Positions 63,784 through 64,000 of a stretch of 64,000 nucleotides of DNA are shown here, in pieces (the stretch's first letter is position 1; every line of letters starts with the position of its first letter). The notes beneath the pieces are model-generated. The model was not told the origin of the DNA, made no database searches, and saw only the letters and a list, made by a program, of their open reading frames with translations. Origin of the DNA: CAIQPS01 sp963721365 (lineage in GTDB: Bacteria; Actinomycetota; Thermoleophilia; RBG-16-64-13); assembly GCA_963721365.1 (NCBI GenBank), contig CAVRJE010000020.1:111410-175409 (forward strand). The letters are read 5' to 3'. The position numbers were made by a program, and so were the translations under genes.

Positions 63784-64000
63784 CTTTGCTGGCACGGCTA
63801 CGGAATATACCAAGACCCGTGCTACCTGGGGTTTCGTTCATGGAAAGGACCGCTTCACTGCGACCCGGATCGGCGTGGTCTCGACAAGGAGGCGCCGTCG
63901 ACGTTGCATGCCGCGGATGGGACGAAGGTGACGGCGTGGTGAGGGGCCCGCGGACGGGACAGAGTATCCGTGACGGAGCGCGTGTGCAGCCGGCGCGCCT

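Noticed and set aside
63661..63942. Plus-strand frame at the window end
   Set aside because: Antisense to the lipoprotein at 63241-63783, with no SD or motif.

Overview
The first ~54 kb look like a chromosomal segment of a high-GC, deep-branching member of the Actinobacteriota, probably from a metagenome assembly. The evidence is the run DUF4446-like protein / prephenate dehydratase / seryl-tRNA synthetase, the many Thr/Ser-linker lipoproteins and Tat substrates, DUF4389 and PLDc_N proteins, and an actinobacterial style of codon use. Five tRNA genes are present: Leu-CAG, Ser-UGA, Ser-GCU, Arg-ACG and Ser-CGA. No rRNA and no CRISPR array are visible. Single-base indels break many otherwise well-conserved genes (well over 30 in the window) while catalytic residues stay intact, so most are probably sequencing or consensus errors. 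Where a gene could be rebuilt across a shift, one entry spans the whole locus.

Layout. 0-7.2 kb: tRNA-Leu, a secreted repeat protein, DUF4446, pheA, serS, and NAD salvage (pncA, pncB). 7.2-16.4 kb: a zinc-ribbon membrane protein, tRNA-Ser, a ClC chloride channel, two secreted Ser/Thr-linker proteins (a PQQ-type beta-propeller and a putative glycosidase-like lipoprotein), a ferredoxin protein, a drug-type MFS exporter and a flavin reductase. 16.4-25.9 kb: a palindromic repeat, two tandem MFS carriers divergent from an operon of FAD oxidoreductase, molybdopterin oxidoreductase and a four-cluster ferredoxin, then a QueG-like reductase and a membrane-anchored spermidine-synthase-like protein. 26-39.3 kb: membrane proteins, a frameshifted carboxylesterase, an OsmC-family gene with an in-frame TGA at its catalytic cysteine, SlyD-type FKBP, a YedY/YedZ-like pair, ATP-dependent DNA ligase, MFS, UvrD-like helicase, tatA and a molybdate-binding Mop protein. 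39.5-42.6 kb: tRNA-Ser and tRNA-Arg followed by a small island bounded by a repeat of the tRNA 3' tip plus terminator. 42.6-53.7 kb: lipoprotein, branched-chain-type solute-binding protein, CocE-type hydrolase, tadA, MBL hydrolase, CDF metal exporter, CoA-transferase, a VapBC pair with a palindromic operator, PRC-barrel protein and tRNA-Ser.

From ~56.3 kb onward the character changes. A complete IS3-type element with a 4-bp target duplication interrupts the signal peptide of a small lipoprotein gene. A truncated second copy follows, then a minus-strand run of lipoproteins and secreted proteins with a PKD-like domain, a TolB-like propeller and a tandem helix-turn-helix protein, in a style that resembles myxobacteria. 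This may be an assembly chimera joined near repeats or horizontally acquired DNA; the sequence alone cannot decide.

The most notable single item is the OsmC-family gene at 29723-30197. A TGA codon sits exactly where the family has its peroxidatic cysteine, and a 7-bp hairpin with a G at the second loop position starts 12 nt downstream, matching the bacterial SECIS model. This is a strong candidate selenoprotein.
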